Assembly: GCA_015680685.1 (NCBI GenBank)
Contig: MNCI01027078.1
Coordinates: 161,570-183,948 of the forward strand
From: Gnetum montanum
Lineage: Eukaryota; Streptophyta; Gnetopsida; Gnetales; Gnetaceae
Direction of reading: 5' to 3'
DNA: 22,379 nt
Both the position numbers and the translations under genes were made by a program. Below are positions 10,582 to 17,990 of this stretch, one piece after another. The notes under the pieces are model-generated. The model worked only from the letters and a program-made list of their open reading frames with translations. It did not search any database and was not told the origin of the DNA. The first letter of the stretch is position 1. Every line of letters begins with the position of its first letter.

Positions 10582-10621
10582 GAGGGTCCAATATTGGAGC
10601 TTGACAAATCATGGTTCATTA

Positions 10622-10735
10622 GAAACCTTGATGAAGAAATCTGCATGTAGCAACCTAAAGGTTATGAAGTTAAAGGTAAGAAGAACATGGATTGTAAGCT
10701 AGTAAACACTTTGATCAAGCATCAAAGTATCACAT
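10622..10735 (+). pseudogene. copia reverse transcriptase, continuation after the nested insertion
   Basis: The flank opens with 'NLDEEICM' then a stop, followed by 'QPKGYEVKGKKNMDCKL' (about 10627-10703). This corresponds to LEEEIYMEQPEGFVVKGKE..VCKL in copia RT. A weak 'DQAS' stretch follows (the LKQAPRQWY region). The remainder of RT, including the YVDD catalytic box, is absent before the next insertion, so this element lost that part by deletion. Confidence 0.85.
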
Positions 10736-11531
10736 TGATGGGCCCCTATTAATGTGGCCTCATCGACGTAGCTCCACAATAAAGTCTATAAATATGTGTT
10801 TACCTACCATGTTTATGGATGTCTTGTCATAGTTGTAGCAAAGATCATGTAGTTTTGTCATTTAAAAGATAGAATATTTTTCCAAGTGCTTACAATAGGA
10901 GTCAAAAAGTGTACAAATCCTTATTTGAACACTGATGTACTTGAGCACACCAATGTGAACAATAATAAAGACGAGCCTTTAAACCTTGCAGTACTTGGAA
11001 TAGATTAATGATTTATTTTTGCATTTACTATTTTCATTAATTAAAAAATTAATTAAGATAAGTAAGATTTTAATTAATTAATTAATTAAGCTAAATAGAC
11101 TAAATACATAAGTACAACGACTTTGAGCATAACGTACAACACTTGGTAATCCTAGCAATGCTTGATTCTTAGTAACCTAGTAATGTTGTATGGGTTTAAG
11201 ATGTGCACAAAAGGGACCAAATGCTTCTGTTAGGATAGTTAGATATTAATTGACAATTAGATTAGTTATATCGGTTAATAAATTAAGTTTCAACTTGTTA
11301 TCAATCATAGGTGAATAAAATATAAAATAATAAAAATCATGTACCCCAATTGCACTTAACCATACAACTAAGCTTAACAAGGGTAGTTGGGAAGACAATG
11401 ATCATCATAGTTAGATTTTCCCTCCTAGAACTAGTGTACTTAGGAACTTAAGGTCTACAGAATTTGACCAGATTACGCGTGAACACTTGTAATTCGTATG
11501 GTTGGGCGTAGTGTATACTTACCACTCATCA
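10736..11531 (+). mobile_element. Solo LTR of the nested family, opposite orientation
   Basis: The right end, 11460-11531, is the reverse complement of the first 70 bases of the LTR at 4836 (shared inverse blocks GCGTGAACACT, TATGGTTGRGYGTAG, CACTCATCA). CACTTGGTAATCCTAG near 11136-11152 and GTAACCTAGTA near 11172 are the inverse of 5180-5235. Length is 796 bp against 827 bp for the intact LTR. The TATA box CTATAAATA lies on the plus strand at 10786-10794. A direct TCACA occurs at 10730-10734 and 11529-11533, a possible target duplication if the ends are moved by one to three bases. No internal region accompanies it. Confidence 0.75.
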
Positions 11532-12165
11532 CACTCCAATGTCTATGGACATGAAATTATTAAAAGGAACAATGCCCTAGAATAGATGAAGAAATGGAGA
11601 AATGAGCAAAATATCCTATTCTAATGTTGTAGGTAGCCTTATCTATGCAATGGTTTGTACCAAGCCTAATATTGCATATTTAGTGAGAGCTATAAGCAAG
11701 TTCATGTCTAATATTGATTGGGATGGTGATCTTGATCACAAAAAATCCACAAGTGGATTTACCTTAAAAATAAATATAGATGTTATTAGCTAAATCAGCA
11801 AAAAACATTGTTGTGTTGCATTATTGAAAACTAAAGCCAAGTATGTAGCAGCTTCTCAAGCAAGTAAGAAAGTGGTTTGGCTACAACGACAAATTAACGA
11901 CTTTGGGCAAGGGCAAAAGAAAATTAAAATCTTTTATGATAACCAAAGTGCACTCTTCCTATCAAAGAATCTTGGGTTCCATGCAAGGATAAAGCATATT
12001 GAAATTCATTATCATTTCATATATGATCAAATTGAAAAAGGAAGGATTTTTCTTTAGAAAGTTCATACTTCTAAAAATTTAGCAGACATGAGGACTAAGG
12101 CTATTCCTCTGGAGAAGTTCAAATGGCATAGAAAAGAACTTGGATTGGCAAATTGTGAAATGTAA
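11532..12165 (+). pseudogene. copia RNase H and end of pol
   Basis: 'MSMDMK' leads through a shift to 'MSKISYSNVVGSLIYAMVC' and 'TKPNIAYLVRAISKFMSN' (11602-11720), matching the VPYASAVGSLMYAM..TRPDIAYAV..VSRFMSN block. It then jumps directly to 'DGDLDHKKSTSGFTL' (about 11726-11770), so roughly 35 residues, including the HWEAVKWILRYLKGT region, are deleted. After two more stops, 'KTKAKYVAASQASKKVVWLQ' (11828-11887), 'FYDNQSALFLSKNLGFHAR' and 'KHIEIHYHFIYDQIEKGRI' (to 12051) carry the RNase H acidic and His-containing motifs. 'NLADMRTKAIPLEKFKWHRK' (12076-12135) is the terminal ADI.TK.LP region. pol ends at a TAA (12163-12165). Confidence 0.92.
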
Positions 12166-12200
12166 TAGTTGCTCCTAGTTGTAATAACCTTAAAATAAAC

Positions 12201-12215
12201 AAGAAGTGAGAGAAT
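12201..12215 (+). other. Polypurine tract of the copia element
   Basis: AAGAAGTGAGAGAAT directly precedes the TGTACC start of the 3' LTR. The position and purine content match the AAGTGGGAGA-type tract usual before copia 3' LTRs. Confidence 0.7.
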
Positions 12216-12693
12216 TGTACCAGTTGTGTTGTGTTGCTCATTTTAAGAAAAAACCTACCTACTACATGTAATGGCTATGCCCTAGCAAACTTGCAAAAAT
12301 GATTCTCCTACCATTGTGGTATATGTAACAGTATATTTTGTTTTATTCTTATTTTTGCCATCATTCTCATTTAGCTTGTAAAATCACTATATAAGTGATG
12401 GGTTGAGGATGGAGAAACACTAAAAGTTTCATCAAGAATCAAGTTACATTGAGGCATCAAGTGAGAGAGAGATCAAGTCTTTCATTATTCAAGACCTTTT
12501 ATCATTGAATGTGTTCTCTTTTAATGCTTGATCGAAATTAAGGCTAGGAGCTTAAGCCATTGCTAGGGTTTTCATTTGCTTTGTCCAAGATAATTCCTCT
12601 ATTATTGGTCCATTTCTTCCAAGTTTATGATTGAATTCCTATTTCTTTTACTTGTTAGTTTATTATTTTGCTTAATTGAGGTGTAAATTAACA
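12216..12693 (+). mobile_element. 3' LTR of the copia element
   Basis: It starts TGTACCAG and ends GTAAATTAACA, and it aligns with 2130-2614 throughout. The TATA box CTATATAAG is at 12387-12395. It follows RNase H and the polypurine tract, confirming the plus orientation. Confidence 0.85.
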
Positions 12694-13411
12694 TTGTAGG
12701 ACCAAGCTAAGTATTCCAAAAAATCATGTGTGCTATTAAATTTTTATCTTGCTAAGCATTGGCTATTAGAACCATATTTTGTTTCTACAAGAGCTCAAGC
12801 ATTAAGAACTTCTCATTACCATATAAATTTTTTGGTTTGGTTCTATTTGCACACTGTAATCTAGAGGATTTAGTAGGGCTGAGCTAAGCATTTTTAGAGT
12901 ATATGCACAAAAATAATTTTAATTTAGCTAAGCTTGTAGCACTAGTTAGTAGAATTATTTTTTGGTTTTACAAAGCTCTTCCAAAATGGTTGGGTTTGGT
13001 AAAAATCTCATGGTTTTCTTGGAAAAGCTTTAAAATCATATTTTGGCTCTACCAAGAACCTTTGCCACATCAACTTGTAGAACCAACATTTACAACTAGT
13101 TTTTGGTTTTGCAAAATTCACCCAAAATAGTTCTGCCATGTTAATGCTTTTATTTCCACATGGGCAAGAAAGCTTATTCTTTTTAAATATAAAACCATAA
13201 GAAGCAAAAATGCTTTGCAAATCTTAGCAATATATTGGTGTTGCCAGTTAAGCATAAGCAAAGGGAAGATAAAGCTCACTGCAGAGAATGGCTTCTATCA
13301 ACTTTTCAAATTAACCTTTAGAACTAGAAATTGGTTCTACTAAGCCTGCACTTCACAATTGTAGAACTAGTTGTATTCAGCTCTATTAAAATTTTGTGGC
13401 ATAAAATAAAA

Positions 13412-13593
13412 AGCTCATTTGCTGTAAAGGTCCATCTCATCTAACTATGCCACGAAAGAAAGCTCAGAAATACAAAAATGCACAGAATACATACGGCCAT
13501 TATACAAGGAAGTTAGAGCTTATATTATTGCATATGTTAGTTTATGTGCATTAATGAAAAGAATATAGATAGTTAGATGAAGCCAAATGAGCT
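13412..13593. repeat. Foldback: inverted repeat with about 120-bp loop
   Basis: AGCTCATTTG (13412-13421) and CATCTAACTAT (13438-13448) are matched in inverted order by ATAGTTAGATG (13569-13579) and CAAATGAGCT (13584-13593). The left arm has about 12 extra bases between the two blocks. Confidence 0.75.
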
Positions 13594-14198
13594 GGTGCAA
13601 GCTAAGCCAAAATATTTTCACAGGAAAATGGTGACCGTTGGGGTCAAAGATGAAATGATGGATTCTTCTTCTCTGCCAAAGTTTCAACACTCACTTCAAT
13701 CTCATATCAAAAGTGCTAATGGAGGCTAAGATATAATAGATATAGGTTCTTCTTCTTTAGCTACTCTTCTCAACGAATCTGCAATGGCTACAGCTTCTTC
13801 TCTTTCATGCTTCTCCAGCTTATGAATAATGGCTTTGAAGAACAACTTTGGAAACAACTACAAAGTATGTTGGCTATAAATTGAAGCTCACAAGCTTAGC
13901 TATGTAATTCTGGTTTGGCCTTCTTATGCTTGAATTGGAATTTTTTTCTTCTATTCTTCTCATTCTTTCTCTCTATCTTCTCTATAAAAGCTCTGTTCAC
14001 TTTCTCTTAAAAAGCTTTATAACTTTTCAATCTCTGTGTTGAAACAGGGCAGAGTATTTTCCTCTTCCTCTGTGTCGTGGAAGTTGACTTTTTTGACTTG
14101 AGCTTAAAGGATGTACAGAGTCTGGAATTGTAAGAGAAACTGTGTAATTTTTTTTATTAATAAAATTATTTTTTCCCAGGAGAGTTTTATGGTAGATG

Positions 14199-14219
14199 CA
14201 GGCACCAATCTAGTGCCTG
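14199..14219. repeat. Perfect 7-bp stem hairpin
   Basis: CAGGCAC, a 7-base loop (CAATCTA), then GTGCCTG. It lies about 40 bases after an AATAAAA stretch, possibly part of the R/U5 region of an LTR. Confidence 0.6.
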
Positions 14220-14432
14220 AACTACCTTAAAAGCTTTGTGTCTATTTATTCTTTCTTGCATAGCTGCTCTGTTTATTGGGTTAAGTTTTTAATTTAAGCC
14301 TTTCCACTAATCCTCCATTAGCTAGAATTTTTCATAAGGACTTAATTCACTCCTCCTCTTACTGCCTTTACCTGCATCCATCCAAAAAACAACAAATAAC
14401 TTGTCTGTTATGGGTCTTTGAGCTCCACGTAT

Positions 14433-14595
14433 CATTGGTGAGGTTCTAGAAGTGCTGATCCATGCCACAATGCCCAACCAACCAGCAAAGTCACGCCGTC
14501 AAGGTCATGTTCATAACAGTATTTTCCCTTCAACTATAATCTAGACGGTATTGCGGTTGTATTCATGATAGCGAAAACATGAAACCGCAATACCT
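14433..14595 (+). promoter_or_regulatory. Promoter block copy 0 (truncated)
   Basis: The sequence from CATTGGTGAGGTTCTAGAAG through GTGCTGATCCATGCCACA, CCAACCAACCAGCAAAGTCACGCCGTC, CATAACAGTATTTTC, CCTTCAACTATAATCTAGA and TTGTATTCATGATA parallels the start of the blocks at 15886 and 18152. It stops at about 14595, where LTR block B begins, so the TATA box and leader of this copy are lost or displaced. Confidence 0.7.
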
Positions 14596-14599
14596 CATT

Positions 14600-15085
14600 C
14601 ATCTTGATTCCTTTGATTATCTCTTCATTCATCTTGCATTAGTAAGATTCAACCTTAGTAAGTACCTAGGACCTTGGTTTCTAGCTCCTTGCTAAGTCAT
14701 TAGATTTGGGTTTTGTATCTTAAATTTGAGATTGAGTGTGAAGTGATAGTCTTTTATCCAAAATTCTTTTATCTTCATCATTTTAAGTTATCATTTGAGG
14801 CCAATTTGGGACCACTATTGGTTATAAATAACCACAGCCCCGTTGGCTTGATTTTCATTGCATAACAATTTGTCATTAGTGTGTTGCCTCTAACATTGTC
14901 CACTCTAACATTGTCCATGTAGTAGACGAGTCCCTCATAGGTTCTCTCTAAAAAAATATATACTAATATAAATATGATAAAAAATAAAAACAAAGTTGCT
15001 AAACCTATGGTTATTTAAGTACCCCTACCAAGTGTTGCTTATCTTTGTTAGAGGTAAGACAAATTATGTTTTTGAAATTTAAATA
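14600..15085 (+). mobile_element. LTR-like block B (second copy of 1505-1970)
   Basis: It shares with block A the run from CCTTTGATTATCTCTTC to TTGCTTATCTTTGTTAGAGGTAA, in the same orientation. A TCTAACATTGTCCA segment is duplicated inside it (about 14890-14918). No pol sequence sits beside it, so it is a solo LTR or fragment that cuts promoter block 0. Confidence 0.65.
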
Positions 15086-15885
15086 TTTATTTTTATCTTG
15101 TTGTTAGCCAACATCTCAAGAGTTACCATTTGCTAAAAAAATTCATATGGCCAAGACCCAAAATTTTCTTTTTCCAACTTAGAACTTGATAAGAAGCCTC
15201 CTTTGATTCCACAATCTAGGACACTCAACTGTACAAAGATCGCACAATTATTCCAATTTGAACAAGAAAAAGAAAGGCTTTACTCTTAAGAAATGAAATG
15301 AGATACAAAAAAAAAATTAGAAAGCATGCAAATGCCCAATGATAAATGAGTAAATCAATCAAACCCTCACCCTACTCATACACAAGAACTTGGACCATCA
15401 AGATAATGATCTGAACTCAATCACTCACAATGATTATAGAAGAGGTTACAATGCTTAAAAGTCACTCTTAAGCTTTAATTTAAAGGTAAGCCATACACTT
15501 TACTGCATTAATTAAGATCTCTATATAGGCTTCATGGCAACTATTGCGCTTCCCTTCATGGGTTCATCTTTTAAAAATGGAATCACTCATCTTTTAAAAA
15601 TGGAATCACTCATCTTTTAAAAATGGAATCGTGTAACCACCATTTATTGTGGGAAGACATGGATTCATAGGTTTTACCGTATTTTATCCAACATCAAAGA
15701 TCACTCCGAAATACCAAAGAGCCCATCATCCAAATTGTCATAAGGAACATTTACATTTTACCATAGGAGGCCTGGTTTATCAATTCATAATACCACAAGT
15801 CCACAACCCATCGAACTTAAACATTTATAGTGGACAAGGCCTTTATAGCTCCATACATTTATATAGGAAACATTGTTGATCCCGG
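15086..15885. other. Unclassified stretch between LTR block B and promoter block 1
   Basis: No gene is supported. A TATA-like TCTATATAGGC lies near 15519-15529. The frames at 15649-15879 and 15830-16069 overlap and lack recognisable features, and the second runs into the promoter block. The region is probably part of the insertion that separated promoter blocks 0 and 1. Confidence 0.45.
15565..15633. repeat. 23-bp tandem repeat, three copies
   Basis: A unit beginning CATCTTTTAAAAATGGAATC repeats at 15565, 15588 and 15611. The first two copies are identical and the third differs only at its end (GTG instead of ACT). Confidence 0.9.
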
Positions 15886-16119
15886 CATTGGTGCGATATT
15901 TAGAAGTGCTGATCCATGCCACAAGAGCCAACCATCCAGTAAAGCCACGCCATCATGTGATGGTCATGTTATGTCTATAACAGTAATTTTCAAAGTGAAG
16001 ACGTGCACATCAAGCAAAAGAGAAAGAGAGAAAATGCGAAAACATGAAATTCCTTCAACTAAAATCTAGAAGCTATTGCAGGTGTATTCATGATATGTCT
16101 GACGAATTTTCAAAGTTAA

Positions 16120-16131
16120 GACGTGCACGTC
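16120..16131. promoter_or_regulatory. Perfect 12-bp palindrome with paired ACGTG cores
   Basis: GACGTGCACGTC reads the same on both strands and contains ACGTG in each direction, the core recognised by plant bZIP factors. A degenerate version, GACGTGCACATC, lies upstream at 16000. Confidence 0.7.
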
Positions 16132-16253
16132 AAGAAAATGTGAAAGCATGAAATTCCCAGAGAGAAAATGTGAAAACATGAAATTCCTTCAACTAAAATC
16201 TAGAAGCTATTGCAGGTGTATCCATAATATGTCTGACGAATTTTTAAAGTTAA

Positions 16254-16265
16254 GACGTGCACGTC
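16254..16265. promoter_or_regulatory. Second copy of the ACGTG palindrome
   Basis: An identical GACGTGCACGTC, 134 bp downstream of the first, carried by the tandem duplication. In promoter block 2 the same place reads GACGTCCCTGCACGT (about 18307), with the palindrome split. Confidence 0.7.
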
Positions 16266-16548
16266 AAGCAAAAGAGAAAGAGAGAAAATGCGACAACATA
16301 AACAGCGGTACCGTTATTTGGTCGCAGCAATGGTAGGAGAATCAGCAGTCGGTTCACAACATGATGCAAATGCTACGAAAGAGTCAAAAAGTTAAACCAA
16401 CGTGACCATTTAACATTATCGAGACAGACAAATGATCGATATACAGCAGCAGCAGCCACAATGGGTTGGTGTCTTGGTGAGGGTGCTAATGTAGAAATTT
16501 AGCACCAGCAGTCAATAACGAATAACGAAGAGTGAGTGAGGGGAAGCC

Positions 16549-16556
16549 TATATAAT
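16549..16556 (+). promoter_or_regulatory. TATA box, promoter block 1, first copy
   Basis: TATATAAT in the context GCCTATATAATAAACAC, identical to the TATA context at 18594-18609. It is followed by a leader that also precedes the downstream start codons (ACTCATAAATCCCACAGCCACC). Confidence 0.75.
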
Positions 16557-16617
16557 AAACACACATTGCCACTCATAAATCCCACAGCCACCAACGAAGA
16601 GTGAGTGAGGGGAGGCC

Positions 16618-16625
16618 TATATAAT
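16618..16625 (+). promoter_or_regulatory. TATA box, promoter block 1, second copy
   Basis: TATATAAT 69 bp after the first. Only eight bases separate it from the solo LTR, so the predicted transcription start (about 30 bases downstream) falls inside the inserted element. Confidence 0.72.
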
Positions 16626-16628
16626 GAA

Positions 16629-16633
16629 CACCC
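16629..16633. repeat. Target site duplication, left copy (CACCC)
   Basis: CACCC directly before TGTTGG, repeated exactly at 17902-17906 directly after CAACA. Five base pairs is the usual duplication for plant LTR retrotransposons. Confidence 0.85.
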
Positions 16634-16903
16634 TGTTGGTACCAACATGCCCATACTTGGCATGGGGCCTTTGTTTTTTTAAAAAGGAGGAAGAAACAAG
16701 AATAAAAAAAATAAAAAATAAAAAGATGGGTTACCCTAACCTTAAAATTGGCTATAAAAAGTCATCAAGGTGATGGAGGAGGAGTGGAGGAGAGGAGGTA
16801 AACTCAGGCTAGGAAGCCCTAGGCCAGTGAGGCCAGGGCCGTGAAGCTATGGACTGAACCTTCCCTTTCTTTGAGTGGTTGGCAATGTGTGCGGCAACAA
16901 CGG

Positions 16904-17716
16904 TTGGCGGTTCACAGGGCATTGGTGATGTTTGATGGCAACTACACATGATTCTTGCGGCAACACAACCATGCATCCTGTCGGTGGATCTTTTCTCTAT
17001 TTTCTTTTATTTCAGCAAATGGCATGTGGTGGACAGTGGATTTGTGCATGATGTTTATGCAGTTGGCAGTCCGTAGGGCGTTGGTGATGTTNCGCCCTAC
17101 GGACTGCCAACTGCATAAACATCATGCACAAATCCACCNATGATGTTTATGCAGTTGGCAGTCCGTAGGGCGTTGGTGATGTTTGATCGCAACTATACAT
17201 GATTCTTGCAGCAACACAACCATGCATCCTGTCGGTAAATCTTCTTTCTATCTTCTTTTATTTCAGCAAATGACATGTAGTGGACGGTGGATTTGTGCAT
17301 GATGTTTATGCAGTTGGTGGTCCGCAGGGCATTGGTGGTGTTTGATTGCAACTACACATGATTCTTGCGACAACACAACCACGCATCTTGTCTGTGGATC
17401 TTCTCTCTATCTTCTTTTTTTTCAGCAAATGGCATGTGGTGGACAGTGGATTTGTGCATGATGTTTATGCAATTGGTGGTTCGCAAAGCATTGGTGATGT
17501 TTGATCGCAACTACACATGATTCTTGCGACAACACAACCATGCATCTTGTCTGTGGATCTTCTCTCTATCTTTTTTTATTTCAGCAAATGGCATGTGGTG
17601 GACGGTGGATTTGTGCATGATGTTTATGCAGTTGGCGGTCCACAAGGCGCTGGTGATGTTTGATCGCAACTACACATGATTCTTGCGGCAACACAACCAT
17701 GCATCCTGTCGGTAGT
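16904..17716. repeat. 159-bp tandem array, about 4.5 copies
   Basis: The anchor CATGATTCTTGC occurs at 16947, 17198, 17357, 17516 and 17675. The last three intervals are exactly 159 bp. The first is 251 bp because about 92 bp of inverted and duplicated sequence was added around two N characters. Each complete unit contains a pyrimidine-rich run ending TTTCAG, then CAAATG(G/A)CATGT and GTGCATGATGTTTATGCA. One frame is open apart from a TGA once per unit, so the array is not a coding repeat. Confidence 0.9.
17092..17139. other. N-flanked inverted segment (probable assembly artefact)
   Basis: Bases 17093-17138 are the exact reverse complement of the preceding 17031-17080 region (GGTGGATTTGTGCATGATG...) and are bounded by N at 17092 and 17139. 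The sequence after the second N repeats the same stretch in direct orientation. Confidence 0.85.
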
Positions 17717-17990
17717 TCCTGTTTCTCTCTCCTTTAGTTTTTTTTCATGTTTTATCTCTCTCTATGTTTTCTATCTCTCTATCACTGTCACATGGCTCTT
17801 TCCAGCTGAGGTTTCCGTACCCATACAGGAGATGCCCTAGGCTATAGTCTCCTCAAACGAGTTTTTCAGATGTTGGCATGACCAAAATTTGTGCATCAAC
17901 ACACCCATTACCACTCATAAATCCCACAGCCACCCAACTCGATCTCAGGTTCAAGCAGGTAGCAAGAGTAATAGAGATAGCAATTAAGCA

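Larger units (their letters stand above)
4836..10621 (-). mobile_element. Nested LTR retrotransposon with Gypsy-type gag, no visible pol
   Basis: Two LTRs (4836-5662 and 9776-10621) start TGATG and end TTCATCA/TTCATTA, forming a TGATGA...TCATCA inverted terminus. Orientation is minus: the gag reads on the minus strand starting beside the right LTR, and the TATA box in each LTR is CTATAAATA on the minus strand. The internal region of about 4.1 kb has a gag with a long Pro/Ser/Tyr-rich tail and a second short frame. I see no reverse transcriptase, integrase or protease motif. It is either a non-autonomous LARD-like derivative or an element that lost pol. No standard TGG-starting primer-binding site is visible beside the right LTR. 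Confidence 0.85.
9776..10621 (-). mobile_element. Right LTR (5' LTR) of the nested element
   Basis: It is the partner of 4836-5662, with its TATA box TATTTATAG at 10502-10510 (CTATAAATA on the minus strand). Two assembly problems affect it. An inverted insert sits between N characters at 9783 and 9834. A further N at 10227 replaces about 55 bp present in the left LTR (after TAGTCACAC). It also has an extra palindromic module at 10528-10581. It ends in TTCATTA, followed by GAAAC. Confidence 0.82.
2130..12693 (+). mobile_element. Ty1/copia LTR retrotransposon, degenerate, with nested insertions
   Basis: Two similar LTRs bracket copia-ordered domains: gag, zinc knuckle, protease, integrase, reverse transcriptase, RNase H. 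About 6.6 kb of the interval is later insertion (4836-10621 and 10736-11531). Without those insertions the element is about 4 kb, shorter than the usual 4.7-5 kb, because much of RT and part of the RT/RNase H junction are missing. Every domain has stops or frameshifts, so it cannot be autonomous. I found no convincing target duplication: the bases beside the ends read TGTTG (or TTGTG one register over) and TTGTA. Confidence 0.85.
12694..14432. other. Unclassified, probably LTR-derived region
   Basis: No coding frame is supported. A degenerate motif of the form (T)TTTTGGTTYTACAAAGCTC recurs around 12772, 12958, 13038, 13099 and 13334, often preceded by AGAAC or AACTAG. This looks like decayed internal repeats. 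TCTATAAAAGCTCTGTTCAC at 13981-14000 resembles an LTR TATA box and transcription start, and the T-rich stretch plus AATAAAA near 14159 resembles a transcript end. TGTAGGACC at 12695 could be an LTR start, but I could not find a matching end with a target duplication. The short frames at 12903-13130 and 13008-13220 overlap on opposite strands and have no recognisable content. Confidence 0.45.
16031..16298. repeat. 134-bp tandem duplication in promoter block 1
   Basis: The stretch starting AAAATGCGAAAACATGAAAT at 16031 recurs at 16165 (AAAATGTGAAAACATGAAAT). Both copies run through CAACTAAAATCTAGAAGC, GGTGTATYCAT, TGTCTGACGAATTTT and AAGACGTGCACGTCAAG. Confidence 0.9.
15886..16633 (+). promoter_or_regulatory. 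Promoter block copy 1 with duplicated TATA/leader
   Basis: It parallels 18152-18620 in order: GGCATTGGTGC, GATCCA(T/G)GCC, AACCATCCA, AAAGTTAAGACGT, CAGTCGGTTCACA, GACCATTTAACATTAT, GACAGACAAATGATCGAT, CAGCAGCAGCCACAATGG, AAATTTAGCACCAGC and GCCTATATAATAAACAC. TATATAAT occurs twice, at 16549-16556 and 16618-16625, because a 69-bp segment with the TATA box and leader is duplicated. ACGTG motifs, the core of ABA-response and G-box elements, are concentrated here. The block is then interrupted at 16634 by a solo LTR. The leader resumes at 17902 and reaches an ATG at 17991. Regulation by ABA or drying is an inference from the motifs only. Confidence 0.72.
16634..17901 (+). mobile_element. Solo LTR (or TRIM-like element) with internal 159-bp tandem repeats
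   Basis: The element begins TGTTGGTACCAACATGCC and ends CATCAACA, with TGTTG/CAACA as terminal inverted repeats, and a perfect CACCC duplication flanks it. There are no primer-binding site, coding or second LTR sequences inside, so it is best read as a solo LTR left by recombination. CTATAAAAAG at 16752-16761 is a good TATA box on the plus strand, about 120 bases in. The GA-rich GGAGGAGGAGTGGAGGAGAG tract just after would be in the transcribed part. The middle is a tandem array at 16904-17716. Removing the element rejoins the promoter-block-1 leader to match the leader of promoter block 2. Its true length is probably about 92 bp shorter because of an assembly artefact at 17092-17139. The frame at 16955-17143 runs through that artefact and is not a gene. 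Confidence 0.82.

Noticed and set aside
10868-11110. ATTAATTAATTAATTAAG run as a functional element
   Set aside because: Simple AT microsatellite inside a decayed solo LTR.
12903-13220. Overlapping 75- and 70-residue frames on opposite strands
   Set aside because: Low-complexity, mutually exclusive, and composed of the degenerate TTTTGGTTYTACAAA motif repeats.
16955-17143. 62-residue frame in the tandem array
   Set aside because: It runs through an N-flanked inverted artefact. In the clean units the same frame has a TGA once per 159 bp.
16904-17716. CRISPR-like array
   Set aside because: The repeats are 159 bp and contiguous, with no unique spacers. The plant context and position inside an LTR explain them as tandem repeats.
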